From positions 1 to 21,953 of the forward strand of contig NZ_CALTZE010000062.1 of assembly GCF_943913695.1 (NCBI RefSeq): a stretch of 21,953 nucleotides of DNA, written 5' to 3'. The DNA is from an uncultured Marmoricola sp. (GTDB lineage Bacteria > Actinomycetota > Actinomycetes > Propionibacteriales > Nocardioidaceae). Position numbers and translations under genes: made by a program. Positions within the stretch are counted from its first letter, which is position 1. The number at the start of each line of letters is the position of its first letter. This document shows positions 7,121 through 13,658 of this stretch, piece after piece. The notes below the pieces were generated by a model that was not told where the DNA came from, did not search any database, and saw only the letters and a program-made list of their open reading frames with translations.

Positions 7121-7166
7121 GTGGTCGGGTGCGAGGGTCTCGCACCTCGACCAGCTCGCATTGGCT

Positions 7167-7270
7167 GGGGTGGTCGAGGTGCCCGAGCGCCAGCGAGGGC
7201 CTCGAGACCCGGTGAGATGAGTGGCGGGCCCTTCGTGGCTCGCTGGCGCTCGCACCTCAGGGAGCGGTGG
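7167..7270. repeat. 104-bp perfect direct repeat, copy B
   Basis: This is the second exact copy of 7017-7120. The 46-bp spacer between copies (7121-7166) contains its own near-perfect hairpin (about 7122-7153, GGTCGGGTGCGAG against CTCGCACCTCGACC with one bulge). No open reading frame with a credible start or family match covers either copy. Confidence 0.95.
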
Positions 7271-7317
7271 AGTGCGGTCCGACCAGCCTCTGACCTGGGG
7301 GGTCGCCCTCTGCCGCG

Positions 7318-7375
7318 CCGAGGTCCACACCACGCAGGTCCGGGCCGGGCGAAACCTGTCTGGCGTGGACCTCGG
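7318..7375. repeat. Large imperfect inverted repeat
   Basis: Arms 7319-7339 and 7354-7374 pair at 18 of 21 positions around a 14-nt loop, with one further pair outside. The outer ten bases (CGAGGTCCAC/GTGGACCTCG) pair perfectly. No gene covers it. The role is unknown; it could be a structured RNA element, a terminator or part of a palindromic mobile repeat. Confidence 0.8.
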
Positions 7376-7430
7376 GACCGGCGCAACGGTCGAGTGGGAT
7401 CTCGACCCCTCGACGCGCGAGGCCGTGGCA

Positions 7431-7478
7431 CTTCACCCAGGATCTTGGCTCTTCACACACGTTGCTTCCTGGGTGAAG
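7431..7478. repeat. 12-bp perfect inverted repeat with 24-nt spacer
   Basis: CTTCACCCAGGA (7431-7442) and TCCTGGGTGAAG (7467-7478) are exact reverse complements. A further TTCAC lies in the spacer (CTTCACACACG, 7452-7462). It sits directly before the 7483-7508 hairpin, whose loop region (CCCAGGTGAACCTGGG) uses related words, giving a cluster of TTCAC/GTGAA half-sites. Confidence 0.85.
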
Positions 7479-7482
7479 AGCG

Positions 7483-7508
7483 GGTTTCCCAGGTGAACCT
7501 GGGAAACC
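7483..7508 (-). terminator. Strong hairpin terminator candidate for the LLM oxidoreductase gene
   Basis: GGTTTCCCAGG, loop TGAA, CCTGGGAAACC makes a perfect 11-bp stem with a 4-nt loop, lying 20 nt past the stop of the minus-strand gene ending at 7528. Position and stability fit a factor-independent terminator of the type without a U-tract. It may also act as an operator, given its symmetry. Confidence 0.65.
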
Positions 7509-7527
7509 GCGGACCCCGGCGGCGGGT

Positions 7528-8556
7528 TCAGACGTCGGCGACCAGGGGGGCGACGTCGGTGCCGAGGAGCTCGATGCCGCGCAGGAGGTCGTCGTGGGCG
7601 AGGCGGGGGTTGGTCATCTGCAGGGAGAGGCGGTCGACGCCGCCGAGCTGGTCGGCGACGCGGCGGATCTTGGTGGCCACGGTCTCCGGGTCGCCCATGA
7701 AGAAGGCGCCGTCGGGGCCGGCGGTGGCGTCGAACTGTGCCCGCGACGGAGGGCGGAAGCCGCGCTCGCGGGAGACCTTGGTGAACATCTCGTGCCACCC
7801 GGGGTAGATCGTGTCGGAGGCCTGCTCGGTGCTCTCGCCGACGAAGCCGAAGACGTGCAGCCCGACCTGGAGTGACTCCGGGGGGTGCCCCGCCTGGGCG
7901 CCGGCGCGGCGGTAGAGGTCGACGAGCGGGGCGAACTGGCGGGGCTCGCCGCCGATGATGGCCACCATCAGCGGCAGCCCCAGCAGCCCGGCGCGGGCGA
8001 AGGACTCCGGCGTGCCGCCGACGCCGACCCAGATGGGCAGCGGGTCCTGCAGCGGGCGCGGGTAGACCGTCTGGCGCACGAGCGGCGGGCGGTGGCGGCC
8101 CGACCAGGTCACCGACTGCTCGTCGCGCAGCCGCAGCAGCAGCTCGAGCTTCTCGGTGAAGAGCGAGTCGTAGTCGGCCAGGTCGAGGCCGAAGAGCGGG
8201 AAGGCCTCGGTGAAGGAGCCGCGCCCCACCACGAGGTCGATGCGCCCGCCGGAGATGAGGTCGAGGGTGGCGAACTGCTGCAGCACGCGCACCGGGTCGG
8301 CGGCGCTCAGGACGGTGACGGCGCTGCCGAGCCGGATGTGCGTCGTACGCGCCGCTGCGGCGCCGAGGATCACCGGGGGAGCGGAGTCGAAATACTCCTC
8401 GCGGTGGTGCTCGCCGATGCCGAAGGAGTAGAGCCCGACCCGGTCGGCGAGCTCGATCTCCTCCAGCAGGTGCGCCATCCGCTCCGCCGGGCCGACGACG
8501 TGGCCGGTGCGCGGGTCGGTGACGGTGGAGACGAAGCTGTCGATGCCCACGTGCAT
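7528..8556 (-). CDS. LLM class flavin-dependent oxidoreductase (luciferase-like monooxygenase)
   Basis: This 342-residue protein has the bacterial luciferase-like TIM-barrel pattern: MHVGIDSFV opening, ELADRVGLYSFGIGEHHREEY (about 37-57), TTHIRLGSAVTVLSAADPVR, RIDLVVGRGSFTEAFPLFG, PIWVGVGGTPESFARAG and a C-terminal GDPETVATKIRRVADQLGG. Family members use reduced FMN or F420; the choice and substrate are unknown. Start ATG 8556 was chosen because the family begins with a short strand just before residue 5. Extending further upstream would cross the divergent oxidoreductase. It reads away from the FAD oxidoreductase across a 53-nt shared promoter region and ends in a hairpin. Complete and intact. 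Confidence 0.93.
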   Translation of the reverse strand: MHVGIDSFVSTVTDPRTGHVVGPAERMAHLLEEIELADRVGLYSFGIGEHHREEYFDSAPPVILGAAAARTTHIRLGSAVTVLSAADPVRVLQQFATLDLISGGRIDLVVGRGSFTEAFPLFGLDLADYDSLFTEKLELLLRLRDEQSVTWSGRHRPPLVRQTVYPRPLQDPLPIWVGVGGTPESFARAGLLGLPLMVAIIGGEPRQFAPLVDLYRRAGAQAGHPPESLQVGLHVFGFVGESTEQASDTIYPGWHEMFTKVSRERGFRPPSRAQFDATAGPDGAFFMGDPETVATKIRRVADQLGGVDRLSLQMTNPRLAHDDLLRGIELLGTDVAPLVADV

Positions 8557-8609
8557 GACGATGAGTCAAGCACCCGGGTGAGCACGGCCCGGGCGGGTAT
8601 CCAGGACCC

Positions 8610-9836
8610 ATGAGCCCTCAGAGCGACCCGACCTACGGACTCGTCGTGATCGGCAGCGGGCCCGCGGGCGTGCACGCGGCGTTGGCGTACGTCGACGCGG
8701 GCGGCGCGGGGCGCGTCTGCCTCGTCACCGCCGACACCGACCACCCCTACCAGCGGCCCCCGCTCTCCAAGGAGGTGCTGGCCGGTGAGGAGCCGCCGGA
8801 GGTGACGCCGCTCGTCGAGGACGACGAGGCCGAGGCGCTGGCCCAGGTGGAGCTGCGCACCGGCCTGCGCGTCGAGAGCCTCGACACCGAGTCCCGCGTG
8901 CTGCACACCGATGACGGAGAGCTGCTCGCCTACGACCGCCTGGTCGTGGCCACGGGGTCGCACCCACGCGAGCTGCCGGGAGCGCAGCCGGGCTCGCAGG
9001 TCTTCGCGCTGCGCAGCCTGGACGACGCTCGCCGGCTGAGCGAGGCGGTGGCGGGGGCCCGATCGGCCGTCGTCGTCGGCTCGGGCTTCATCGGCTGCGA
9101 GGCCGCCGCCTCGCTGGCCTCCCGCGGGCTGAGCACCACGCTGGTCACCCCCGAGTCGGCGCCACAGGTCGCGCGGCTGGGGGAGTGGGCGGGCGCCCGC
9201 CTCGCGCAGTGGCTCACCGCCGTCGGGGTGGAGCTGCGCACCGGTGTGCAGGTGGAGCGGGTCGAGGCACCGGCCACGGTGCGGCTCGACGACGGCACGA
9301 CCCTCGAGACCGACGTCGTCGTGGCCGCTGTGGGCGTCGACCAGGCCCAGGACTTCCTGGAGCAGTCGGGGATTCCCACCGAGGAGGGCCGGTTGCTGGT
9401 CGACGAGCAGCTGCGCACCGCCGACCCGCACGTGTGGGCCGCGGGTGACGTGGCGCGCGGTCACCACGACGTCGCGGGGCGGCACCTCTCCGTCGAGCAC
9501 TGGGGCGACGCGATGACGATGGGCGCGCTCGCCGGGCGCAACGCGGCGGCCTCGGGCCCGGACGCGGTGGGGGAGGCGAGCACGTGGAGCGACCCGCCCG
9601 GCTTCTGGAGCTCGATCGGCGAGCACACGCTGAAGTACTCCGCCTGGGGTGACGGCCACGACCAGGAGCACCCCGTCGACCACGGCGACGGCGCGTTCAC
9701 GGTCTGGTACGCCGACGCCGCCGGCGAGCTCGTCGGGGTGCTCACCCACGAGCGCGACGAGGACTACGAGCGCGGCGGCGAGCTGCTCGCCGTACGCGCC
9801 AGGCTGGAGGACGCCGCGGGATCAATCGATGCCTGA
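8610..9836 (+). CDS. FAD-dependent NAD(P)-disulfide-type oxidoreductase (ferredoxin/rubredoxin reductase-like)
   Basis: This is a 408-residue protein. The N-terminal FAD Rossmann motif is VVIGSGPAGVHAA (12-24), the ATG motif is LVVATGSHPRELPG (111-124), the NAD(P) Rossmann motif is VVVGSGFIGCEAA (154-166), and the second FAD motif is DPHVWAAGDVA. The PYQRPPLSKEVLAGE stretch is typical of class I ferredoxin reductases and AIF-like enzymes, and the end (about residue 330 on) looks like their reductase C-terminal domain. It probably passes electrons from NAD(P)H to a small redox carrier, none of which is encoded here. The redox-active Cys pair of the thioredoxin reductase group is absent, as expected for this subgroup. 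Its 3' end overlaps the next gene by 8 nt. TATCCA sits 6 nt before ATG 8610. Confidence 0.92.
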   Translation: MSPQSDPTYGLVVIGSGPAGVHAALAYVDAGGAGRVCLVTADTDHPYQRPPLSKEVLAGEEPPEVTPLVEDDEAEALAQVELRTGLRVESLDTESRVLHTDDGELLAYDRLVVATGSHPRELPGAQPGSQVFALRSLDDARRLSEAVAGARSAVVVGSGFIGCEAAASLASRGLSTTLVTPESAPQVARLGEWAGARLAQWLTAVGVELRTGVQVERVEAPATVRLDDGTTLETDVVVAAVGVDQAQDFLEQSGIPTEEGRLLVDEQLRTADPHVWAAGDVARGHHDVAGRHLSVEHWGDAMTMGALAGRNAAASGPDAVGEASTWSDPPGFWSSIGEHTLKYSAWGDGHDQEHPVDHGDGAFTVWYADAAGELVGVLTHERDEDYERGGELLAVRARLEDAAGSIDA

Positions 9837-10254
9837 GCCCGATCTGGAGCGGTTCGTCCGCGCCCAGGACGACGGCGGCACCTACGCGCGTGCCCTCGAG
9901 GAGCTGCGCGCCGGCCACAAGACCAGTCACTGGATGTGGTTCGTCTTCCCCCAGCTCGACGGGCTGGGGCGCAGCGCGACGGCCCGTGCGTACGCCGTCT
10001 CGGGGCTGGAGGAGGCGCGCGCCTACCTGGCGCACCCCGTGCTGGGCCCGCGGCTGCGGGAGTGCTGCGAGGCGCTGCTCACCGTCGAGGGCCGCACGGC
10101 TGAGCAGGTGCTGGGCTCGGTGGACGCGATGAAGCTGCGCTCCTCGATGACGCTCTTCGCCCGGGCCGCGCCCGACGAGACGCTCTTCGAGACGGTGCTG
10201 GAGCGCTACTTCGACGGTGAGCCCGACGCCGCCACCCTCGAGCTGCTCGCCTGA
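9829..10254 (+). CDS. DUF1810 family protein
   Basis: This is a 141-residue protein with the DUF1810 core: LERFVRAQDDGGTYARALEE, then GHKTSHWMWFVFPQLDGLG (about residues 28-46), the AYLAHPVLGPRLRECCEALL helix and SVDAMKLRSSMTLFARAAP. Function is not established for this family; it is soluble with no signal peptide. ATG 9829 lies inside the end of the preceding oxidoreductase (8-nt overlap), so translation is probably coupled. It converges with the regulator gene at 10275 across 20 nt. The gene is intact and of normal family length. Confidence 0.93.
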   Translation: MPEPDLERFVRAQDDGGTYARALEELRAGHKTSHWMWFVFPQLDGLGRSATARAYAVSGLEEARAYLAHPVLGPRLRECCEALLTVEGRTAEQVLGSVDAMKLRSSMTLFARAAPDETLFETVLERYFDGEPDAATLELLA

Positions 10255-10274
10255 GCCCGAGTCGGTGGCGCGCC

Positions 10275-10574
10275 TCAGCCCAGCAGGGCGCGCAGCGTGT
10301 CGCGGTGGCGCTGGTAGGCCTTCCGGCCGGCCCGGGTGGCCTGGTAGGACGTCACCCCGCCGCGCCCGCGACCGCTCTTGTGCACGGTGAGGTAGCCCGC
10401 CTGCTCCAGGGCGGCGGTCTGCTTGGACAGGTCGGAGTCGCTGACGTCGAGGTGTGCGCGCAGGAAGCCGAAGTCGGTCGACGCGGAGCTCGCGAGCACC
10501 GCCATGATCGCCAGCCGCTTGGGAGCGTTGAGGGCGGGGTCGAGCCCGTCGAGGGCCGAGGTCGTCTCGCTCAT
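10275..10574 (-). CDS. Winged-helix transcriptional regulator (HTH_34/MarR-like)
   Basis: This is a 99-residue DNA-binding protein. LNAPKRLAIMAVLASS leads into DFGFLRAHLDVSDSDLSKQT (the helix-turn-helix), then AALEQAGYLTVHKSGRGRGG and TSYQATRAGRKAYQRH (wing and final helix). This is the compact single-domain winged helix (PF13601 type) that works as a dimer. ATG 10574 overlaps the stop of the upstream membrane protein gene (ATGA), so it is translated from the same transcript. The obvious candidate target is the inverted repeat at 11488-11505 in the operon promoter (inference). Confidence 0.92.
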   Translation of the reverse strand: MSETTSALDGLDPALNAPKRLAIMAVLASSASTDFGFLRAHLDVSDSDLSKQTAALEQAGYLTVHKSGRGRGGVTSYQATRAGRKAYQRHRDTLRALLG

Positions 10575-11026
10575 GCGAGCCGGCGGCGCAGGTCGGCGGC
10601 CACGCGGTCGTAGGCCTCGCCGTACCACCACACCAGGGCGGTCACCGCGACGCCGGCCAGTGCGGCGGCGGGCAGCACCCCGACCGTCTCGCCGACGAGC
10701 CAGGCGAGGCCGGCGATGGCCAGCGCCACCACGAAGAGGGCCGTCATCAGCCGCTTGATCGGTGCGGGCGCACGGCCGGTCGGCCAGGAGCCGCGGCGAC
10801 GCCGCTCCCACGCGATCACGGCGATCACCACGCCGACGAGGGCGAAGGTGGCCGCCGCCTGGGTGAGGCCCTCGAGCAGCCCGAGGGCGAGCGCGTAGGC
10901 GAAGGTCCACACACCGAAGAGGAACGGCCACCACCGCGGCGACGGCGGATAGACCACCCAGCTCGCGGCCTCGCCGCGCTCGCTCTCTCGCAGCTGCGCC
11001 GCCAGCTGGTCGCGCTCGCTGCTCAT
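10571..11026 (-). CDS. Small membrane protein of unknown function (paralogue of the upstream gene)
   Basis: This 151-residue protein is unrecognised beyond its general type. A short cytoplasmic-looking start contains LRESERGEAASW (about 12-23). There are two hydrophobic helices in about 31-70 (FLFGVWTFAYALALGLLEG; AAATFALVGVVIAVIAW), a basic loop ERRRRGSWP, and two further helices in about 92-130. It ends in a basic helix YDRVAADLRRRLA. Layout and the LRESERGEAASW word are shared with the product of 11023-11481, so the pair arose by duplication. ATG 11026 overlaps the previous stop by 4 nt. Partnership with the winged-helix regulator suggests a regulated membrane module, perhaps a signal or stress response, but no function can be assigned. 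Confidence 0.85.
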   Translation of the reverse strand: MSSERDQLAAQLRESERGEAASWVVYPPSPRWWPFLFGVWTFAYALALGLLEGLTQAAATFALVGVVIAVIAWERRRRGSWPTGRAPAPIKRLMTALFVVALAIAGLAWLVGETVGVLPAAALAGVAVTALVWWYGEAYDRVAADLRRRLA

Positions 11027-11481
11027 CGCGCGACCGCCAGCCGTGACTCGACGCGCTCGCGGGCCTGCTCGAACGCACGGGCGTAGCCCGACATCACGAC
11101 CCAGGTGGCGAGCCCGCCGAGCGCCGCCACGAGCCACCACGGCGCAACGAGGGCGAGCACCCAGGTCGCGACGAGGACGGCGCCGAACAGCGCCATCGAC
11201 CATGTCACCGGTCGCCGCAGCTCGGCGGGCATCGAGCCGTCGGGGTAGGTGCCGGCGCGACGCCGCTCGGCCCGGAGGAAGACGAGGGCGACGAGGGTGA
11301 GCGCCAGGTTGACCGCGGCGGCCCCGGTGCCCCCGACGAGCGCGACGTTGAGTGCGAAGGCGATCGTCCAGGCTGTGAAGAAGGCGGTGTGCCAGCCCGA
11401 CTGAGGTGCCCACGCGAGCCAGCTGGCGGCCTCGCCGCGCTCGCTCTCTCGCAGCTGGCTGCGGATCTCATCGCTTTCCAT
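11023..11481 (-). CDS. Small membrane protein of unknown function (first gene of a three-gene module)
   Basis: This 152-residue protein has N-terminal LRESERGEAASW (about 9-20), hydrophobic helices in about 31-51 and 54-70, a basic loop AERRRAGTYPDGSMP, two more helices in about 93-130, then a charged helix ARAFEQARERVESRL. I know no named family. ATG 11481 is preferred over the upstream in-frame start at 11562: the conserved N-terminal motif begins right after it, and TAAGGT lies 7 nt upstream with no ribosome site, fitting a leaderless mRNA. The 32 nt encoding the conserved motif (11426-11457) are identical to those in the paralogue (10965-10996), while the rest has diverged. Confidence 0.85.
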   Translation of the reverse strand: MESDEIRSQLRESERGEAASWLAWAPQSGWHTAFFTAWTIAFALNVALVGGTGAAAVNLALTLVALVFLRAERRRAGTYPDGSMPAELRRPVTWSMALFGAVLVATWVLALVAPWWLVAALGGLATWVVMSGYARAFEQARERVESRLAVAR

Positions 11482-11518
11482 GTCGGCAACCTTAACCAGA
11501 AGGTTTCCAGGTTGGCAA
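11482..11518 (-). promoter_or_regulatory. Promoter with overlapping inverted-repeat operator for the membrane-protein/regulator operon
   Basis: Reading the minus strand: TTGCCA (11518-11513), an 18-nt spacer, TAAGGT (11494-11489), 7 nt, then ATG 11481. The start codon would lie at or within a base or two of the transcription start. An inverted repeat AACCTT (11488-11493)/AAGGTT (11500-11505) covers the -10 box, and another AGGTT (11509-11513) touches the -35 box. This layout fits autorepression by the winged-helix regulator encoded last in the operon (inference). Confidence 0.55.
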
Positions 11519-11588
11519 GCGATGTGGGGAGCCATCGACTGGGTACTCCGCCGCCCGACCACACCACCCGACCCGATAGGAAGGACCC

Positions 11589-11939
11589 ATGGACGACGAC
11601 AAGGCCCGCCAGCTGCTCGCCGCGGAGCGCGAGGAGGTCGAGGGGCTCCTGCGGGAGCTCGCCGACGACGACCGCGAGGTCCGCCCCGACGAGGACGACG
11701 AGACCGGTGACTCCGTCGACGCCGCCCAGCCGCTGGAGTTCGGCGAGCGCGACGACGCCGTGGAGGCCGGTCTGCGTGACAAGCTCGCCGCCATCGAGCG
11801 TGCGGAGCAGCGCCTCGCCGACGGCACCTACGGCCGCTCGGTGCGCAGCGGCGACCCGATCCCCGACGCCCGCCTCGAGGCCCAGCCCACGGCGGAGCTC
11901 ACCGTCGAGGAGGCCGCGGAGGCCCAGCGCGACTCGTGA
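11589..11939 (+). CDS. DksA/TraR-like protein lacking the zinc-finger cysteines
   Basis: This is a 116-residue acidic protein. The N-terminal part (LLAAEREEVEGLLRELADDD) is a coiled-coil-like helix, and the second helix ends in AIERAEQRLADGTYG, exactly the lead-in to the C4 zinc finger of DksA/TraR proteins. The following stretch RSVRSGDPIPDARLEAQPTA keeps the family's G-x-P-I-P-x-A-R-L-E-A-x-P spacing but has Ser or other residues where the four Cys belong, so it should not bind zinc. DksA proteins enter the secondary channel of RNA polymerase; whether this one does is open. ATG 11589 follows AGGAAGGACC. The stop overlaps the kinase start (GTGA), so the two genes are coupled. Confidence 0.85.
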   Translation: MDDDKARQLLAAEREEVEGLLRELADDDREVRPDEDDETGDSVDAAQPLEFGERDDAVEAGLRDKLAAIERAEQRLADGTYGRSVRSGDPIPDARLEAQPTAELTVEEAAEAQRDS

Positions 11940-12838
11940 CGCCGCTGCGGCTCCCGCCCGCCGTGCTCGCCATGGCGGCGTACGGCGAGGAGTGGGCGGC
12001 GTGGGTCGACCGGCTGCCGCGTCTGGCCGCCGAGCTGCTCGCCGAGTGGGAGCTGGATCCGGACGGCGATGCGAGGCACGGCCGCACCTCCCTGGTGCTG
12101 CCCGTGCGCGACGCCGGTGGGGCGCCGGCGATGCTCAAGCTGGCCTGCCCCGACCCCGACGTGGAGCAGGAGCACCTCGCGCTGCGCGACTGGGGCGGGC
12201 GCGGTGCCTGCCGGCTGCTCGCGGCCGACCCGCGGCGGCGCGCCCTGCTGCTGGAGCGCCTGCACCGCGAGGACCTGACCGGGCTGTGGGACCTGGAGGC
12301 CTGCGAGGTCGTCGCCGGGCTCTACGCCAGCCTGCACCTCGCGGCCGGCCCCCAGCTGCGCCGGCTCAGCGAGGCCGCGGCGCGCTGGGCGGAGGAGCTG
12401 GCAGCCCTGCCGCGCGACGCCCCGCTGCCGCGCCGGCTCGTCGAGCAGGCGAGCTCGCTGGCCCGCGGCCTGGCCGAAGACCCGGCGACCGACGGCACGC
12501 TGGTGCACGGCGACCTGCACTACGAGAACGTGCTGGCCGCCGACCGCGCCCCCTGGCTGGTCATCGACCCACAGCCCCGCAGCGGCGACCCGCACTACGA
12601 GCCCGCGCCGATGCTGTGGAACAGGCTCGACGAGCTCGCCGGCGATGTACGCCGGGGAGTGCGGGCGCGCTTCCACGCCCTGGTCGACCACGCCGGGCTC
12701 GACGAGGACCGGGCGCGCGACTGGGTCGTCGTACGCTTGCTCGTCAACGCGCTGTGGGAGCTGCAGGACCATCCCGCGGCGCCTGACCGCGAGTGGCTCA
12801 CGACCTGCGTCACGGTCGCCAAGGCCGTGCAGGACTGA
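11936..12838 (+). CDS. APH(6)-like aminoglycoside/hydroxyurea phosphotransferase family kinase
   Basis: This is a 300-residue protein of the streptomycin 6-phosphotransferase/hydroxyurea-kinase type (PF04655). It has an N-lobe with AMLKLACPDPDVEQEHLALR, which carries the ATP-lysine and helix glutamate. The catalytic loop is TLVHGDLHYENVLAA (H191, D193), and the metal site is WLVIDPQPRSGDPHYEPAPM with D211, followed by LWNRLDEL. These match APH(6) enzymes well, with IDPQP in place of the more usual IDPKP. Such enzymes phosphorylate aminoglycosides using ATP in the cytoplasm, but chromosomal actinobacterial relatives may have other substrates, so resistance is not proven. GTG 11936 overlaps the previous stop, indicating translational coupling. 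Confidence 0.9.
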   Translation: MTPLRLPPAVLAMAAYGEEWAAWVDRLPRLAAELLAEWELDPDGDARHGRTSLVLPVRDAGGAPAMLKLACPDPDVEQEHLALRDWGGRGACRLLAADPRRRALLLERLHREDLTGLWDLEACEVVAGLYASLHLAAGPQLRRLSEAAARWAEELAALPRDAPLPRRLVEQASSLARGLAEDPATDGTLVHGDLHYENVLAADRAPWLVIDPQPRSGDPHYEPAPMLWNRLDELAGDVRRGVRARFHALVDHAGLDEDRARDWVVVRLLVNALWELQDHPAAPDREWLTTCVTVAKAVQD

Positions 12839-12867
12839 GCGCTTGCGAGAGGGCCGCTGTCGGTGGG

Positions 12868-12886
12868 CCGGGTCATACTCACCCGG
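12868..12886 (+). promoter_or_regulatory. Inverted repeat around a candidate -10 box before the DUF2510 gene
   Basis: CCGGGT (12868-12873) and ACCCGG (12881-12886) flank CATACTC. CATACT (12874-12879) resembles a -10 box and lies 6 nt before GTG 12886, so the mRNA may be leaderless and the symmetric flanks may be an operator. No clear -35 box is visible. Confidence 0.35.
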
Positions 12887-13635
12887 TGGACGCAGGCTGG
12901 CGGCAGGACCCCGACCGCAGTGACCGCCTGCGCTGGCACGACGGCGAGGAGTGGACCCACGACACCGTGCGGCCCGAGACGCTGCGCGCGCGGGCCGCTC
13001 CGCTGCGACGCTGGGCGATCGTGACCAGTGTGTGCCTCAGCCTGGTGGTGGTCGCCGTGGCGCTGGCGGTGCGGATCGACCTGCGGGGCATCGCGCTGCT
13101 CGAGTCGTTCACCGGCTTCGACAGCGACTTCCGCAACCGGATGGACACCTTCGACTCTCTCGCACGCACCTCCACGGCCCGGGTGTGGATCCCGGTGGCC
13201 GCCGCGGCCGTGTCGTGGCTGGTCTGGCACTACCAGCTCGCGCGGCTGCTGCCGGCCTCGTCGCTGCGCTGGTCGCCCGAGGCTCAGGTCGCCTGGTGGC
13301 TGGTGCCGGTCGCACACCTGGTGCTGCCCGCACTGTGCCTGGCCGCCTGCCGCCGCGGCCTGGGCGGTCGCGGCCCCTCGCTGCTCCTGGTGCTCTGGTG
13401 GGTGCAGTGGGTGGTGCTCCTGGTCACCCTGCCAGCCGTCTTCCAGGTCTGGCTCGAGGTCGACAGCGTCCCGGCGATGCGCGACTACCTGGTGCTCTCG
13501 GTGTGGTTCCAGGGCCTGCTCGCGGCGGGATCGTTGGTCGCCGTCGCCATGGTCTGGCGGCTGACGGGGCTGGCCACCGACTACCTGGCGCGCGTGCCGG
13601 ACCTCGCCCGACCCGTGTCCGGCTCGCCCAGGTGA
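12886..13635 (+). CDS. DUF2510 plus DUF4328-like membrane protein
   Basis: This is a 249-residue protein. Residues 1-25 (VDAGWRQDPDRSDRLRWHDG then EEWTHD) are a DUF2510 module, the short W/G/D-rich N-terminal motif of many actinobacterial membrane proteins. After a basic linker come about six hydrophobic helices: IVTSVCLSLVVVAVALAV, VWIPVAAAAVSWLVWHY, AWWLVPVAHLVLPALCLAAC, LLLVLWWVQWVVLLVTL, and YLVLSVWFQGLLAAGSLVAV onward. LARLLPASSLRWSPEAQVAW preceding the third helix is typical of DUF4328. No enzymatic function is known. GTG 12886 was chosen because it opens the DUF2510 motif directly; in-frame readings from 12793 would overlap the kinase gene. Confidence 0.85.
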   Translation: MDAGWRQDPDRSDRLRWHDGEEWTHDTVRPETLRARAAPLRRWAIVTSVCLSLVVVAVALAVRIDLRGIALLESFTGFDSDFRNRMDTFDSLARTSTARVWIPVAAAAVSWLVWHYQLARLLPASSLRWSPEAQVAWWLVPVAHLVLPALCLAACRRGLGGRGPSLLLVLWWVQWVVLLVTLPAVFQVWLEVDSVPAMRDYLVLSVWFQGLLAAGSLVAVAMVWRLTGLATDYLARVPDLARPVSGSPR

Positions 13636-13658
13636 GCCGAGCGGGAGAGGATCCAGGC

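Noticed and set aside
6924..7527. A tRNA or known riboswitch in the repeat-rich gap
   Set aside because: No cloverleaf with a T-loop GTTCGANNC-type arm and CCA-side acceptor is seen, and none of the hairpins matches a riboswitch core I know.
7067..7807. Plus-strand open frame through the 104-bp repeats into the LLM gene
   Set aside because: The translated product is just repeat translation followed by antisense of the oxidoreductase, without a ribosome site or family match.
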